DNA of 64,000 nt from Streptomyces sp. AM 4-1-1 (GTDB taxonomy: Bacteria > Actinomycetota > Actinomycetes > Streptomycetales > Streptomycetaceae), in assembly GCF_029167625.1 (NCBI RefSeq), contig NZ_CP119145.1, positions 4,154,001 through 4,218,000 on the forward strand, given 5' to 3'. Every line of letters begins with the position of its first letter. The stretch's first letter is position 1. Position numbers and translations under genes: made by a program. Positions 35,269 through 44,061 of the stretch are shown here, piece after piece. Under the pieces are notes generated by a model that was given only the letters and a program-made list of their open reading frames with translations, had not been told where the DNA came from and made no database searches.

Positions 35269-35619
35269 ATGGGCTGGGTAACCGACTGGAGTGCGCAGGC
35301 AGCCTGCCGCACTACCGATCCGGATGAACTATTCGTACAAGGGGCAGCGCAGAACAGGGCCAAGGCGGTGTGCACCGGATGTCCGGTGCGGACGGAATGC
35401 CTGGCCGACGCGCTGGACAATCGCGTCGAATTCGGCGTGTGGGGCGGAATGACGGAACGGGAGAGGCGCGCGTTGCTGCGTCGTCGGCCCACCGTCACGT
35501 CATGGCGACGACTGCTGGAGACCGCACGCAGTGAATACGAGCGGTCGACGGGCATCCTGCCCGCAGCGGTCGGCATGGAGGACGACGTACTGCACGAGAC
35601 GTACGCCGCGGTGGGTTAG
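35269..35619 (+). CDS. wblA: WhiB-like Fe-S regulator WblA
   Basis: 116 residues. Four cysteines of the WhiB family are visible: AACRT, then VCTGCPVRTEC (Cys-x2-Cys-x5-Cys), to hold a [4Fe-4S] cluster. The G[V/I]WGG turn is present as FGVWGG, followed by the basic RERRALLRRRPT that binds DNA or sigma factor. The frame begins at GTG 35212, but ATG 35269 gives the N-terminus MGWVTDWSAQAAC that I recall for WblA. WblA controls the switch from aerial growth to sporulation and represses antibiotic clusters. Its neighbour is the PBP gene, as for whiB4/ponA2. Confidence 0.92.
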   Translation: MGWVTDWSAQAACRTTDPDELFVQGAAQNRAKAVCTGCPVRTECLADALDNRVEFGVWGGMTERERRALLRRRPTVTSWRRLLETARSEYERSTGILPAAVGMEDDVLHETYAAVG

Positions 35620-35940
35620 GGCCGCGGACAGCGGGCCGAAAGGCCCGGATGACCGCGGACAGCCGGCTGAGAGGCCGGTGGCTGCGGAGACAGGAGAGAT
35701 GTGTGGTCAACCGTGTACGTGCTTCGGCGTGTACATGGTTACGCATATGCGGGGTCACAGGACCACCGGGCCGGCCACGCCATGGGCCGCAGGAGCACGC
35801 GTGGACGTGCAGGTGCGTGGGACGTCGGGCGTGGGGACGTGCCGGGCGTGGTGACGCCTGACGCCAGTGCGTGGTGACGCGTCGGGCTCGGCGCCGGCAG
35901 GGTGTCGTCACGGATGCGCCGGATGTGGTCAGGGACTTGG
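35620..35940. terminator. Convergent intergenic region with hairpins after wblA
   Basis: About 320 bp. CGGGCC-GAAA-GGCCCG at 35632-35647 is a tetraloop hairpin 12 bp after the wblA stop. CCGCGGACAGC, which precedes it, recurs about 30 bp later before a second GC hairpin (CCGG...CCGG). Probable terminator region; no gene supported. Confidence 0.6.
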
Positions 35941-37590
35941 TTACGCGGCTCCGGTCGGAGCCGTGCTCGCCGCGAGGCGGTCCCCGATGGACCGGAGCCC
36001 CGCGAGGTCGTGGACGTCGCCGGGCAGGGCAGTCACCTCGGTCACGGCCACCTCGGGGTGGAGAGCGGTGAAGCGGTCGCTCGTACGCCGTTCGCGTGCG
36101 ACGACCCGCATCCGCTCGGCGTGCAGTCGTAGCAGACCGGCGGTCAGCAGCTCGACCGGCAGATCGCCGGACTCCTCGTCCTCGCCTGAGCCGGGAAGGG
36201 CATCGGCGGGGAAGGCGTCGCCGGGGAGGGGGTCGGGAGGTGGCGGGGCGACTTCGCGTTCGGATTTTTCGGGTTCTTCAGATGCTTCGGGTTCTTCGGG
36301 GACCTCTGGTGCGGATGGCGTGGGTGTTCCGGATGCCGGTGAAGCGGGGGCGACGGGTGTGCCGGGTGACGTGGGGTCTTCGGGGGAGACGACCGCCGGG
36401 CCGACCGGGTCACGAAGCTCAGCCTTCCCGGTCGTCTGATCGACAATGCGGGCTTCCTCAAGATTTTCCGCGGCGGCCAGCGCCCGCTCGGCGGAGAGCC
36501 GGGCGGCGTCACTGCTGTGGACCCGGTTGAGCACGAGTCCGGCCAGCGGCATCCGTTCGGAGGCGAGCCGTTCCACGAAGTAAGCCGCCTCACGCAGCGC
36601 GTCGCGTTCCGGCGCCGCGACCACCAGGAACGCCGTACCAGGCGCCTGGAGCAGCTTGTAGGTCGCGTCGGCCCGGGTACGGAAGCCGCCGAACATCGTG
36701 TCCATCGCGGCCACGAACGTCTGTACGTCCCGCAGGAACTGACCGCCCAGCAGCTTGCCGAGCGTTCCGGTCATCATCGACATGCCGACATTCAGGAACT
36801 TCATCCCGGCCCGGCCGCCCATCTTCGCCGGTGCCATCAGCAGCTTGATGAACTTCCCGTCAAGGAACGAACCGAGCCGTTTCGGCGCGTCCAGGAAGTC
36901 CAGCGCCGAGCGCGACGGCGGGGTGTCGACGATGATCAGGTCCCATTCGTCGCGCGCCCGCAGCTGGCCCAGCTTCTCCATCGCCATGTACTCCTGCGTG
37001 CCCGCGAAACCGGCCGACAGGGACTGGTAGAAGGGGTTCTCCAGGATGGCGCGGGCCCGCTCGCCGTCCGCGTGCGCCTCGACGATCTCGTCGAAGGTCC
37101 GCTTCATGTCGAGCATCATGGCGTGCAGTTCGCCGCCCGCCGCGCCGTTGATCCCCGCGACCCGGCGCGGGACGTTGTCCAGCTTGTCGATGCCCATGGA
37201 CTGGGCGAGTCTGCGGGCCGGGTCGATGGTGAGGACGACGGCCTTCCGGCCGCGTTCGGCCGCCCTGACGCCGAGTGCCGCGGCCGTCGTGGTCTTGCCG
37301 ACGCCACCCGAACCGCAGCACACGATGATCCGGATGTCCGGGTCGTCGAGGAGCGCGTCACTGTCCAGCGCGGGGGCGGGGGACACATCCGTGCCCGTAC
37401 GGGGGTCTGTGCCTGTGCCTGGGCTCGTACGAGAGTCCGTACCCGCACGAGGGCCTGTGCCCTTGTCCGTACCCGTACGAGAGCCGCTGCCGGTGCCGGC
37501 GTTCGTGCTCGCGTCCGTACCCGTACGAGAGCCGCTGCCGGTGCCGGCGTTCGTGCTCGCGTCCGTGCCTCTGCCGGTGTCCGGTGTCAT
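35941..37590 (-). CDS. Get3/ArsA-like ATPase, larger paralogue (BagB-like)
   Basis: 549 residues. The first about 75 are a Thr/Gly/Ser repeat tail, including two exact 16-residue copies. The ATPase domain follows: P-loop CCGSGGVGKTTTAAAL, switch LTIDPARRLAQSMG, then LIIVDTPPSRSALDFLD. After it a Pro/Glu-rich linker and a C-terminal helical region. It belongs to the ArsA/Get3 deviant-Walker P-loop family but lacks arsenic-resistance context. The mycobacterial homologues Rv3679/Rv3680 (BagA/BagB) are implicated in stress tolerance. ATGA overlap with the partner gene implies a heterodimer. Confidence 0.88.
   Translation of the reverse strand: MTPDTGRGTDASTNAGTGSGSRTGTDASTNAGTGSGSRTGTDKGTGPRAGTDSRTSPGTGTDPRTGTDVSPAPALDSDALLDDPDIRIIVCCGSGGVGKTTTAAALGVRAAERGRKAVVLTIDPARRLAQSMGIDKLDNVPRRVAGINGAAGGELHAMMLDMKRTFDEIVEAHADGERARAILENPFYQSLSAGFAGTQEYMAMEKLGQLRARDEWDLIIVDTPPSRSALDFLDAPKRLGSFLDGKFIKLLMAPAKMGGRAGMKFLNVGMSMMTGTLGKLLGGQFLRDVQTFVAAMDTMFGGFRTRADATYKLLQAPGTAFLVVAAPERDALREAAYFVERLASERMPLAGLVLNRVHSSDAARLSAERALAAAENLEEARIVDQTTGKAELRDPVGPAVVSPEDPTSPGTPVAPASPASGTPTPSAPEVPEEPEASEEPEKSEREVAPPPPDPLPGDAFPADALPGSGEDEESGDLPVELLTAGLLRLHAERMRVVARERRTSDRFTALHPEVAVTEVTALPGDVHDLAGLRSIGDRLAASTAPTGAA
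37465..37560. repeat. 48-bp tandem duplication inside ATPase gene
   Basis: Two identical 48-bp units, 37465-37512 and 37513-37560, encode two 16-residue copies of a Gly/Thr/Ser/Ala-rich unit in the N-terminal tail. In-frame expansion; probably length-variable among strains. Confidence 0.9.
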
Positions 37591-38573
37591 GAAGCCGTCC
37601 CTTCCCCCAGATCCGCTCCCGCACCCTGCTTGCGCAGTTCGGCCGCCAGTTCGTACAGACCGGCCAGGTCCATGCCCTCGCCGAGGAGGGGGAGCTCATC
37701 GGTCGGCAGTCCCAGTCCGGCGAGGACGGTCCGCTGCTCGCGCTCCAGTCCGACCCGCTGGGCGTGCTCGGCGGCCTGATGCACGAGGGGGCGTACCAGC
37801 TCCGCCGAACCGGTCACGCCGGCTCGGGTCAACGCCTTCGCGATCTCCTCGCGCCGACCGCCCGAAGCGGTCCGCAGCGCGTCCTCGTCCAGCAGATGCG
37901 GCCGGACCATGTTCACGATGACCCGGCCCACCGGCAGATCGGCGGCCCGCAGCTCCGCGATGCCGTCCGCGGTCTCCTGGACCGGCATCTCCTCCAGCAG
38001 CGTCACCAGGTGGACGGCCGTCTCGGGGGACTTCAGGACCCGCATCACCGCCTGCGCCTGATTGTGTATCGGGCCGATCCGGGCCAGCCCGGCCACCTCG
38101 TCGTTCACGTTCAGGAAGCGTGTGATGCGTCCGGTGGGCGGCGCGTCCATGATCACGTAGTCGTAGACGAACCGGTTCTGCTTGTCCTTGCGGCGGACCG
38201 CCTCGCACGCCTTGCCGGTCAGCAGGACGTCCCGCACCCCCGGGGCGACCGTCGTGGCGAAGTCGATCGCGCCGAGCTTCTTGAGCGCCCGGCCCGCGCT
38301 GCCGAGCTTGTAGAACATCTGGAGGTAGTCGAGCAGCGCGCGCTCGGCGTCGATCGCGAGGGCGTACACCTCCCCGCCGCCCGGCGCGGTGGCGATCCTG
38401 CGCTCCTCGTACGGAAGCGCGTCCGACTCGAAGAGCTGGGCGATGCCCTGTCTGCCCTCGACCTCGACGAGGAGGGTGCGCCTGCCCTCGGTCGCGAGGG
38501 CGAGCGCGAGGGCGGCGGCGACCGTGGTCTTACCGGTACCGCCCTTACCGCTGACGACCTGGAACCTGCTCAC
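37587..38573 (-). CDS. Get3/ArsA-like ATPase, smaller paralogue (BagA-like)
   Basis: 328 residues, no tail. Deviant Walker A FQVVSGKGGTGKTTVAAALA at the N-terminus, switch region LLVEVEGRQGIAQLF, and VIMDAPPTGRITRFLN. The usual GKGGVGKT is GKGGTGKT. It forms with the next gene the conserved actinobacterial ATPase pair downstream of wblA/whiB4. Likely role: ATP-driven handling of membrane proteins or stress response; mechanism unproven. First gene of the two-gene operon. Confidence 0.9.
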   Translation of the reverse strand: MSRFQVVSGKGGTGKTTVAAALALALATEGRRTLLVEVEGRQGIAQLFESDALPYEERRIATAPGGGEVYALAIDAERALLDYLQMFYKLGSAGRALKKLGAIDFATTVAPGVRDVLLTGKACEAVRRKDKQNRFVYDYVIMDAPPTGRITRFLNVNDEVAGLARIGPIHNQAQAVMRVLKSPETAVHLVTLLEEMPVQETADGIAELRAADLPVGRVIVNMVRPHLLDEDALRTASGGRREEIAKALTRAGVTGSAELVRPLVHQAAEHAQRVGLEREQRTVLAGLGLPTDELPLLGEGMDLAGLYELAAELRKQGAGADLGEGTAS

Positions 38574-38644
38574 GTATTCGAGCCTAACCAGTCGGGCCCC
38601 GGGCTACGCACGAGACCGTACGTGCCAGGCATTACAGTCGCCCC

Positions 38645-38806
38645 ATGACCAAGTGGGAATACGTGACTGTGCCTCTTCTCGTGCACGCGACCAAGCAGAT
38701 TCTGGACACCTGGGGCGAGGACGGCTGGGAGCTGGTCCAGGTCGTTCCCGGACCGAACAACCCCGAGCAGCTCGTGGCGTACCTGAAGCGGGAGAAGCAG
38801 TCGTGA
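38645..38806 (+). CDS. DUF4177-like small protein
   Basis: 53 residues (MTKWEYVTVPLLVHATKQIL ... WELVQVVPGPN), starting 71 bp after the divergent ATPase start. WEY...I...WGEDGWELV...YLKR is the DUF4177 signature, a one-domain beta-alpha fold of unknown function. Its stop overlaps the next gene's GTG (GTGA), so it is cotranscribed and coupled with the RidA-like gene. The gene is easily missed because it is so short. Confidence 0.88.
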   Translation: MTKWEYVTVPLLVHATKQILDTWGEDGWELVQVVPGPNNPEQLVAYLKREKQS

Positions 38807-39273
38807 GCGGGGCCGTCGAGGCCAGGCTCACCGAGCTGGGACTGACGCTGCCGGGGGTCGTACCGCCGCTGGCCTCGTACCAGCCGGCCGTCCGCTCCGG
38901 TGTGTACGTCTACACCTCGGGCCAGCTGCCCATGGTGGACGGCAAGCTTCCGATCACCGGCAAGGTCGGTGCGGAGGTCACGCCGGAGGAGGCCAAGGAC
39001 CTGGCGAGGACCTGCGCGCTCAACGCCCTGGCGGCCGTGAAGTCGATCACCGGTGATCTGGACCGGATCGCCCGGGTGGTGAAGGTGGTGGGCTTCGTCG
39101 CCTCGGCGAGCGACTTCACCGGTCAGCCCGGCGTGGTCAACGGCGCGAGCGAGCTGTTGGGCGCGGCGCTCGGCGACAAGGGCGTGCACGCCCGGAGCGC
39201 GGTGGGCGTCTCCGTACTGCCCCTGGACGCTCCGGTGGAGGTCGAGATCCAGGTGGAGCTGGTCGAGGACTGA
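38803..39273 (+). CDS. RidA/YjgF-family enamine/imine deaminase-like protein
   Basis: 156 residues from GTG 38803. It contains VYVYTSGQLPMVDGKLPITGKVG, the TxGQxP signature of the family, and HARSAVGVSVLPLDAPVEVEIQVELVED at the end, where the usual RxxV/A...L P pattern is seen. Classical RidA proteins hydrolyse reactive enamine intermediates of pyridoxal enzymes. This longer subgroup (about 155 residues) may do something else. It matches Rv3678c in the mycobacterial equivalent of this block. Confidence 0.88.
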   Translation: MSGAVEARLTELGLTLPGVVPPLASYQPAVRSGVYVYTSGQLPMVDGKLPITGKVGAEVTPEEAKDLARTCALNALAAVKSITGDLDRIARVVKVVGFVASASDFTGQPGVVNGASELLGAALGDKGVHARSAVGVSVLPLDAPVEVEIQVELVED

Positions 39274-39574
39274 GTCACCGCCGACCGGCGGGGGAGTCGC
39301 CGCCGGCCGGATTCCGTCCGGTCCGGCCCGGTCGCGTTTCTGCTCCGTGTGACGTTCGTGAGATTTCTCCGCGACGTGCCTGTGACCGGACGGGACCGGT
39401 CGCGTGCCGGTCGGCCCCGGAGCGCTCGGGGTCCACGAGTCCGTGACCGAGTCCGTACGGAATTCCTCGCGCCTCCCGGGTCCTCCGTGCGCGGTCGGCC
39501 GAGGCCGGTTCCCGTCCGGGTGGCCCCCCCCGGGGGCTCTCGAACATCTCCCCGCTTCCGGATAGCCTCCGGCC
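39274..39574. other. Intergenic gap, RidA to NUDIX
   Basis: About 300 bp with C-rich runs (CCCCCCCCGGGG near 39525). No credible gene, terminator or operator that I can define; the NUDIX promoter should lie here. Confidence 0.3.
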
Positions 39575-40552
39575 ATGTCCCATGGTCAGTGGTACCCACC
39601 GGAATGGCCCGACCGGATTCGGGCCCTCGCCGACGGCGAGCTGACACCCGCGCCGGCCAGGCGGGCCGCCACCGTGATGCTGCTCAGGGATCGCACCGAG
39701 GGCGCCGACGCGGCCGGTGGACCGGTGCTGGTCCACATGCTGCGCCGACGCGCTTCCATGGCGTTCGCCGGGGGCGCGTACGCCTATCCGGGTGGCGGGG
39801 TCGACCCGCGCGACGACGACCACCATGTCCGTTGGGCCGGTCCGGACCTGGAGAGCTGGGCACGGCGGCTCGGCGTCGGCACGGTTGCCGAGGCACAGGC
39901 CATCGTCTGCGCCGCCGTCCGGGAGACGTACGAGGAGGCCGGGGTGCTCCTCGCCGGACCGTCCTCCGACACCGTCGTGAGCGACACGACGGGCGCCGAC
40001 TGGGAGGCCGACCGCGAGGCGCTGGCCGCCCACGAACTGTCCTTCGCGGACTTCCTCGACCGGCGGGGGCTGGTGCTGCGTTCCGATCTGCTCGGCGCGT
40101 GGGCGCGCTGGATCACCCCGGAGTTCGAGCCGCGCCGCTACGACACCTGGTTCTTCGTCGCCGCGCTTCCCGGGGGGCAGCGCACCCGCAATGCCTCGAC
40201 CGAGGCCGACCGGACGGTGTGGATCGGGGCCGGCGAGGCCGTCGACGGCCATGACCGGGGCGAGCTGCTGATGCTGCCGCCGACCGTGTCGACACTGCGC
40301 CGGCTCCGTCCGTACGCCACCGTGGCCGACGCGCTGAGGGGAGCGGCCTCCCAGGACCTCGCTCCCGTGCTCGCCCGTGCGCGGTTCGAGAACGGCGCGA
40401 TGGTGCTGGACTGGCCGGGCCACGAGGAGTTCACCCGGCGGATGCCTGCCGGAGCGGGAGCCCGGACGGGAACCGGCGGCGGTGCGGGTGGCGGCGGCAA
40501 CGGCGGGAGTGGGCGCGGCGGCGCGGGTGGTGTCGGTGGTGAGGGCATATGA
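39575..40552 (+). CDS. NUDIX hydrolase with Gly-rich tail
   Basis: 325 residues. The Nudix box is split around a long insertion: FAGGAYAYPGGGVDPRD, then about 40 residues later AAVRETYEEAGVLL (REx2EEAG), as in RppH-distant, CoA-type or NUDT19-like hydrolases. The domain is followed by WARWITPEFEPRRYDTWFFVAALP. The last 40 residues are almost all Gly/Ala/Ser and are probably disordered. Substrate unknown, likely an acyl-CoA or nucleotide derivative. The stop overlaps the MBL gene start (ATGA). Confidence 0.85.
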   Translation: MSHGQWYPPEWPDRIRALADGELTPAPARRAATVMLLRDRTEGADAAGGPVLVHMLRRRASMAFAGGAYAYPGGGVDPRDDDHHVRWAGPDLESWARRLGVGTVAEAQAIVCAAVRETYEEAGVLLAGPSSDTVVSDTTGADWEADREALAAHELSFADFLDRRGLVLRSDLLGAWARWITPEFEPRRYDTWFFVAALPGGQRTRNASTEADRTVWIGAGEAVDGHDRGELLMLPPTVSTLRRLRPYATVADALRGAASQDLAPVLARARFENGAMVLDWPGHEEFTRRMPAGAGARTGTGGGAGGGGNGGSGRGGAGGVGGEGI

Positions 40553-41394
40553 GTGAGGCCGCGGCGCTGCCCGGACAGCCGCGTGGGCAGGTGGTTTCCG
40601 GTCCCGCCACCACCCGTACGGTCAACGTCCTCGCACCCAACCCCTCCGCGATGACCCTCGACGGCACCAACACCTGGATCGTCGCCGAACCCGATTCGGA
40701 CCTGGCGGTCGTCATCGATCCGGGTCCGCTGGACGACGTGCACCTCAGAGCCGTCGTCGACACCGTCGAGCGGGCGGGGCGGCGGGTCGCCCTGACCCTG
40801 CTCACCCACGGTCACCCGGACCACGCGGAGGGGGCGGGGCGGTTCGCCGAGCTGACACGTACACCGGTACGAGCCCTGGATTCCGCGCTGCGCCTCGGTG
40901 ACGAGGGACTGGCCGAGGGCGATGTGATCACGGTCGGGGGGCTGGAGCTGCGGGTGGTTCCGAGCCCGGGGCACACCGCCGACTCGCTCTCGTTCCATCT
41001 GCCCGCCGACCGGGCGGTACTGACGGGGGACACGATCCTCGGACGGGGTACGACGGTCGTGGCGCACCCGGACGGGCGGCTCGGCGACTACCTCGACACC
41101 CTGCGGCGACTGCGTTCGCTGACGGTCGACGACGGGGTACGGACGGTGCTGCCGGGGCATGGGCCGGTCCTGGACGACGCACAGGGCGCGGTCGAGTTCT
41201 ACCTCGCGCACCGGGCGTACCGGCTCGCCCAGGTGGAGACGGCCGTGGAGGCCGGGCTCCGGACGTCGTCCGAGCTGGTGGCGAAGGTGTACGCGGAGGT
41301 GGACCGCTCACTGTGGCCCGCGGCGGAACTCTCGGTGCTGGCCCAGCTGGAGTACCTCGCCGAGCACGGACTGATCGGGCCGGAGACGGCTTGA
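40549..41394 (+). CDS. MBL-fold metallo-hydrolase (LACTB2-like)
   Basis: 281 residues. The zinc motif THGHPDH is followed by PSPGHTADSL, LTGDTILG and LPGHGPV, the metal-binding set of the beta-lactamase fold. The N-terminal MTLDGTNTWIV is typical of the LACTB2/Rv3677c-like subgroup, whose human member is an RNase. Role here unproven. Coupled to the NUDIX gene. It ends just before a strong terminator that separates the plus-strand operon from crp. Confidence 0.9.
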   Translation: MSEAAALPGQPRGQVVSGPATTRTVNVLAPNPSAMTLDGTNTWIVAEPDSDLAVVIDPGPLDDVHLRAVVDTVERAGRRVALTLLTHGHPDHAEGAGRFAELTRTPVRALDSALRLGDEGLAEGDVITVGGLELRVVPSPGHTADSLSFHLPADRAVLTGDTILGRGTTVVAHPDGRLGDYLDTLRRLRSLTVDDGVRTVLPGHGPVLDDAQGAVEFYLAHRAYRLAQVETAVEAGLRTSSELVAKVYAEVDRSLWPAAELSVLAQLEYLAEHGLIGPETA

Positions 41395-41460
41395 ACGGGC
41401 GGGCGAGCAGGCCGGAGACGGCTCGAACGGACAGGCGGGTGGAGCGGAGGCGGAAGCGCG

Positions 41461-41498
41461 ATGAGGGGCCCCGGCGCGGTTGCGCCGGGGCCCCTCAT
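41461..41498. terminator. Bidirectional terminator between MBL gene and crp
   Basis: Perfect 17-bp stem ATGAGGGGCCCCGGCGC / GCGCCGGGGCCCCTCAT, loop GGTT, in the 306-bp convergent gap 41395-41700, which shows nothing else. Confidence 0.92.
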
Positions 41499-41700
41499 GC
41501 GGAGGGAGCGTTCCCTGACAGTGGCCGATGCCGGGGGTCGACAACCGGCATCGGGGCCAGGGGCAGGAGCCGGTGGGCGGGGCAGCGGCGACGGTCCGTG
41601 ACCCGTGGCCGCGGCCTGAGACCCACGGCCTGTGATCCGGCGGCTGTGGGTCCGCGGTCCATGACTGGTCCGTGGGCGGGGCCGGTGGCGGCTCGCGCCG

Positions 41701-42375
41701 TCAGCGCGAGCGCTTCGCCAGGCGCTCCACGTCCAGCAGGATCACGGCGCGTGCCTCCAGGCGCAGCCAGCCGCGGCCCGCGAAGTCCGCGAGTGCCTTG
41801 TTGACCGTCTCGCGGGAGGCGCCGACCAGCTGGGCCAGCTCTTCCTGGGTCAGGTCGTGGACGACGTGGATGCCCTCCTCCGACTGCACGCCGAAGCGGC
41901 GCGAGAGGTCGAGGAGCGCGCGGGCGACACGGCCCGGCACGTCGGAGAAGACCAGGTCGGACATCTGGTCGTTGGTCTTGCGCAGGCGGCGGGCGACGGC
42001 ACGCAGGAGTGCGGTGGCCACCTCCGGGCGGACGTTCAGCCAGGGCTGGAGGTCGCCGTGGCCGAGGCCGAGCAGCTTGACCTCGGTGAGCGCGGTCGCC
42101 GTCGCGGTACGCGGACCCGGGTCGAAGAGCGAGAGCTCGCCGATCAGCTCGCCGGGGCCGAGGACGGCCAGCATGTTCTCGCGCCCGTCGGGGGACGTGC
42201 GGTGGAGCTTCACCTTGCCTTCGGTCACCACATAGAGGCGGTCACCGGGGTCGCCCTCGTGGAACAGCGCGTCACCGCGTGCGAGGGTCACCTCACTCAT
42301 CGAGGCGCGGAGCTCCGCGGCCTGCTCGTCATCGAGCGCCGCGAAAAGCGGGGCGCGCCGCAGAACGTCGTCCAC
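41701..42375 (-). CDS. crp: Crp/Fnr-family regulator (cAMP receptor protein)
   Basis: 224 residues. N-terminal cyclic-nucleotide-binding domain with LFHEGDPGDRLYVVTEGKVKLHR and the phosphate-binding cassette GELIGELSLFDPGPRTATATA. C-terminal winged helix with LTQEELAQLVGASRETVNKALADFAGRGW. Full length for Streptomyces Crp, which governs germination and secondary metabolism. A Crp-like palindrome lies about 65 bp upstream of the start and could mediate autoregulation. The neighbour nth is the same as in S. coelicolor and mycobacteria. Confidence 0.95.
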   Translation of the reverse strand: MDDVLRRAPLFAALDDEQAAELRASMSEVTLARGDALFHEGDPGDRLYVVTEGKVKLHRTSPDGRENMLAVLGPGELIGELSLFDPGPRTATATALTEVKLLGLGHGDLQPWLNVRPEVATALLRAVARRLRKTNDQMSDLVFSDVPGRVARALLDLSRRFGVQSEEGIHVVHDLTQEELAQLVGASRETVNKALADFAGRGWLRLEARAVILLDVERLAKRSR

Positions 42376-42746
42376 GAGTTCTCTCCTTGTCGGCCTGTTC
42401 AGGGAACCGTGGTCCCCATCATGCCGGACGGTAAAACAGTGCGATCAATCACAAACCAGTTTGACGCACCAACGTGCGCGGTTGTACGGCAGGGGGCCGA
42501 TCGGGGGTGGATCAGTGGTGATCGGGGTGGATGTCAGCGGTGGGCCATAGGCTGGTCGGGTGCCCGGAATGCCGCGGAGAATGCGGGCCGAAGCGGTCGG
42601 CCGGGTGGCGAAAGACAGTGATTCCGCTGTGGGCGAACACGCTGCGCGGGTCCCGGCAAAGGCCGTAAAAAGCCCGATTGGGCAGCCTGCTGATCACTTG
42701 ACCGGGCAGATGTCGAACGAGCCAAGAGGTCGGAGGCGGAGCAGAC
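42376..42746. promoter_or_regulatory. Divergent control region, crp / nth
   Basis: About 370 bp. It contains the Crp-like site at 42439-42452 and GGAGGCGGAG just upstream of the nth start. Nothing else recognisable. Confidence 0.5.
42439..42452. promoter_or_regulatory. Crp-binding-site candidate (GTG-N8-CAC)
   Basis: GTGCGATCAATCAC; the reverse strand reads TTGTGATTGATCGCACTG, close to TGTGA-N6-TCACA and to the streptomycete GTG-N6-GN-CAC consensus (the G is replaced). It lies 64 bp upstream of the crp start codon. Confidence 0.5.
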
Positions 42747-43835
42747 ATGGAGGAAGTGGAGGACGTGGACGAGTCGGTGAGGGCGGGGAAGTCGGTGAAG
42801 CAGTCGAAGGCGGAAACGAAGGCGGAAACGAAGGCCGACGCGGCGGGGGCAGCCGGGAAGGCGGACGGCGGAACGCCTCGTGGCGCATCGGGCAAGGCGG
42901 CCGGAAACGCGGCGAAGAAGGCTTCCGGCTCGGGCGCGGCGAAGGCGGCGAAGGCCACGAAGTCCGCGAAGGCCGACTCGGGCTCCGGCTCGGGCGCGGC
43001 GAAAGCCACCAAGACCGGTTCCGGTTCCGGCTCGGGTTCGGGCTCAAGCTCCGGCTCGGGCGCGGCGAAGACCGAGTCTCGTCCCGCGATGGTCCGCCGT
43101 GCTCGCCGGATCAACCGAGAGCTGGCGGAGGTCTATCCGTACGCCCATCCGGAGCTGGACTTCCGTAACCCCTTCGAACTCCTCGTCGCCACGGTCCTCT
43201 CCGCCCAGACCACCGATCTGCGGGTCAACCAGACCACCCCGGCGTTGTTCGCCGCCTATCCCACCCCCGAGGACATGGCGGCGGCCGTTCCGGAGGAGCT
43301 GGAAGCGCTTATCCGGCCCACCGGTTTCTTCCGGGCCAAAGCCAGGTCGCTGCTCGGTCTCTCCGCCTCCCTCCGGGACAACTTCGGCGGCGAGGTCCCC
43401 GACCGGCTCGACGACCTGGTCAGCCTGCCCGGCGTCGGCCGCAAGACGGCCAACGTCGTCCTCGGCAACGCGTACGGCGTGCCGGGCATCACCGTCGACA
43501 CCCACTTCGGCCGGTTGGTGCGCCGCTGGAAGTGGACCGACCAGGAGGACCCGGAGAAGGTCGAGGCGGACATCGCCGCGATCTTCCCGAAGAGCGAGTG
43601 GACGATGCTCTCGCACCGGGTCATATTCCACGGCCGCCGGATCTGCCACTCCCGCAAACCGGCCTGCGGCGCCTGCCCGATCGCCCCGCTCTGTCCCTCG
43701 TACGGGGAAGGTGAGACGGACCCGGAGAAGGCCAGGAAGCTGCTGAAGTACGAGAAGGGCGGCTATCCGGGCCAGCGGCTGAGCCCGCCGCCGGACTACC
43801 CGGGCGAGCCCGCGCCTCCACTCGGTGCCGGATGA
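42747..43835 (+). CDS. nth: Endonuclease III with long disordered N-terminal tail
   Basis: 362 residues. The first about 115 are low complexity: Lys/Ala/Glu/Thr, then Ser/Gly repeats. The glycosylase core begins near [23 protein letters not shown], with [13 protein letters not shown], the HhH element [15 protein letters not shown] bearing the catalytic lysine, the catalytic aspartate in TVDTHFGRL, and the iron-sulfur ligands C-x6-C-x2-C-x5-C in [17 protein letters not shown]. It excises oxidised pyrimidines in base excision repair. ATG at 42747 has a strong ribosome-binding site, so the tail is probably translated; ATG 43090 would remove it. Confidence 0.92.
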   Translation: MEEVEDVDESVRAGKSVKQSKAETKAETKADAAGAAGKADGGTPRGASGKAAGNAAKKASGSGAAKAAKATKSAKADSGSGSGAAKATKTGSGSGSGSGSSSGSGAAKTESRPAMVRRARRINRELAEVYPYAHPELDFRNPFELLVATVLSAQTTDLRVNQTTPALFAAYPTPEDMAAAVPEELEALIRPTGFFRAKARSLLGLSASLRDNFGGEVPDRLDDLVSLPGVGRKTANVVLGNAYGVPGITVDTHFGRLVRRWKWTDQEDPEKVEADIAAIFPKSEWTMLSHRVIFHGRRICHSRKPACGACPIAPLCPSYGEGETDPEKARKLLKYEKGGYPGQRLSPPPDYPGEPAPPLGAG

Positions 43836-43869
43836 CGCGAAGTGCCCGCCCGGGGCCCGTGGCGCGGGA

Positions 43870-44010
43870 GCCGGCGTTTTGGGGTTCGAAGTCTGTGTTC
43901 CGGCGTCCGGAGGCCGTGTTCCCGGGTCCGAAGTCTGCGTTCGCGGGATCGGAGGCCGTGTTCCCGGGTCCGGAGGCCGTGTTCCGGGGCACGGGAATCC
44001 GCGTTTCGGG
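43870..44010. repeat. Tandem repeats between nth and NUDIX gene
   Basis: Imperfect repeats of about 24 bp of the type GTGTTCCCGGGTCCGGAGGC recur about six times. They fall in the 226-bp spacer upstream of the NUDIX start. Translation through them would give a repetitive GRVPGS-type peptide, judged unlikely. Confidence 0.7.
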
Positions 44011-44061
44011 GCTCGGAACGAAATGGGCGATGAAAGACGTTGTGAAACATCGGGGGTGCCA

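Noticed and set aside
43825..44061. N-terminal extension of the NUDIX gene through tandem repeats
   Set aside because: Would encode a repetitive GRVPGS-type peptide unlike the family; a better start lies at 44062.
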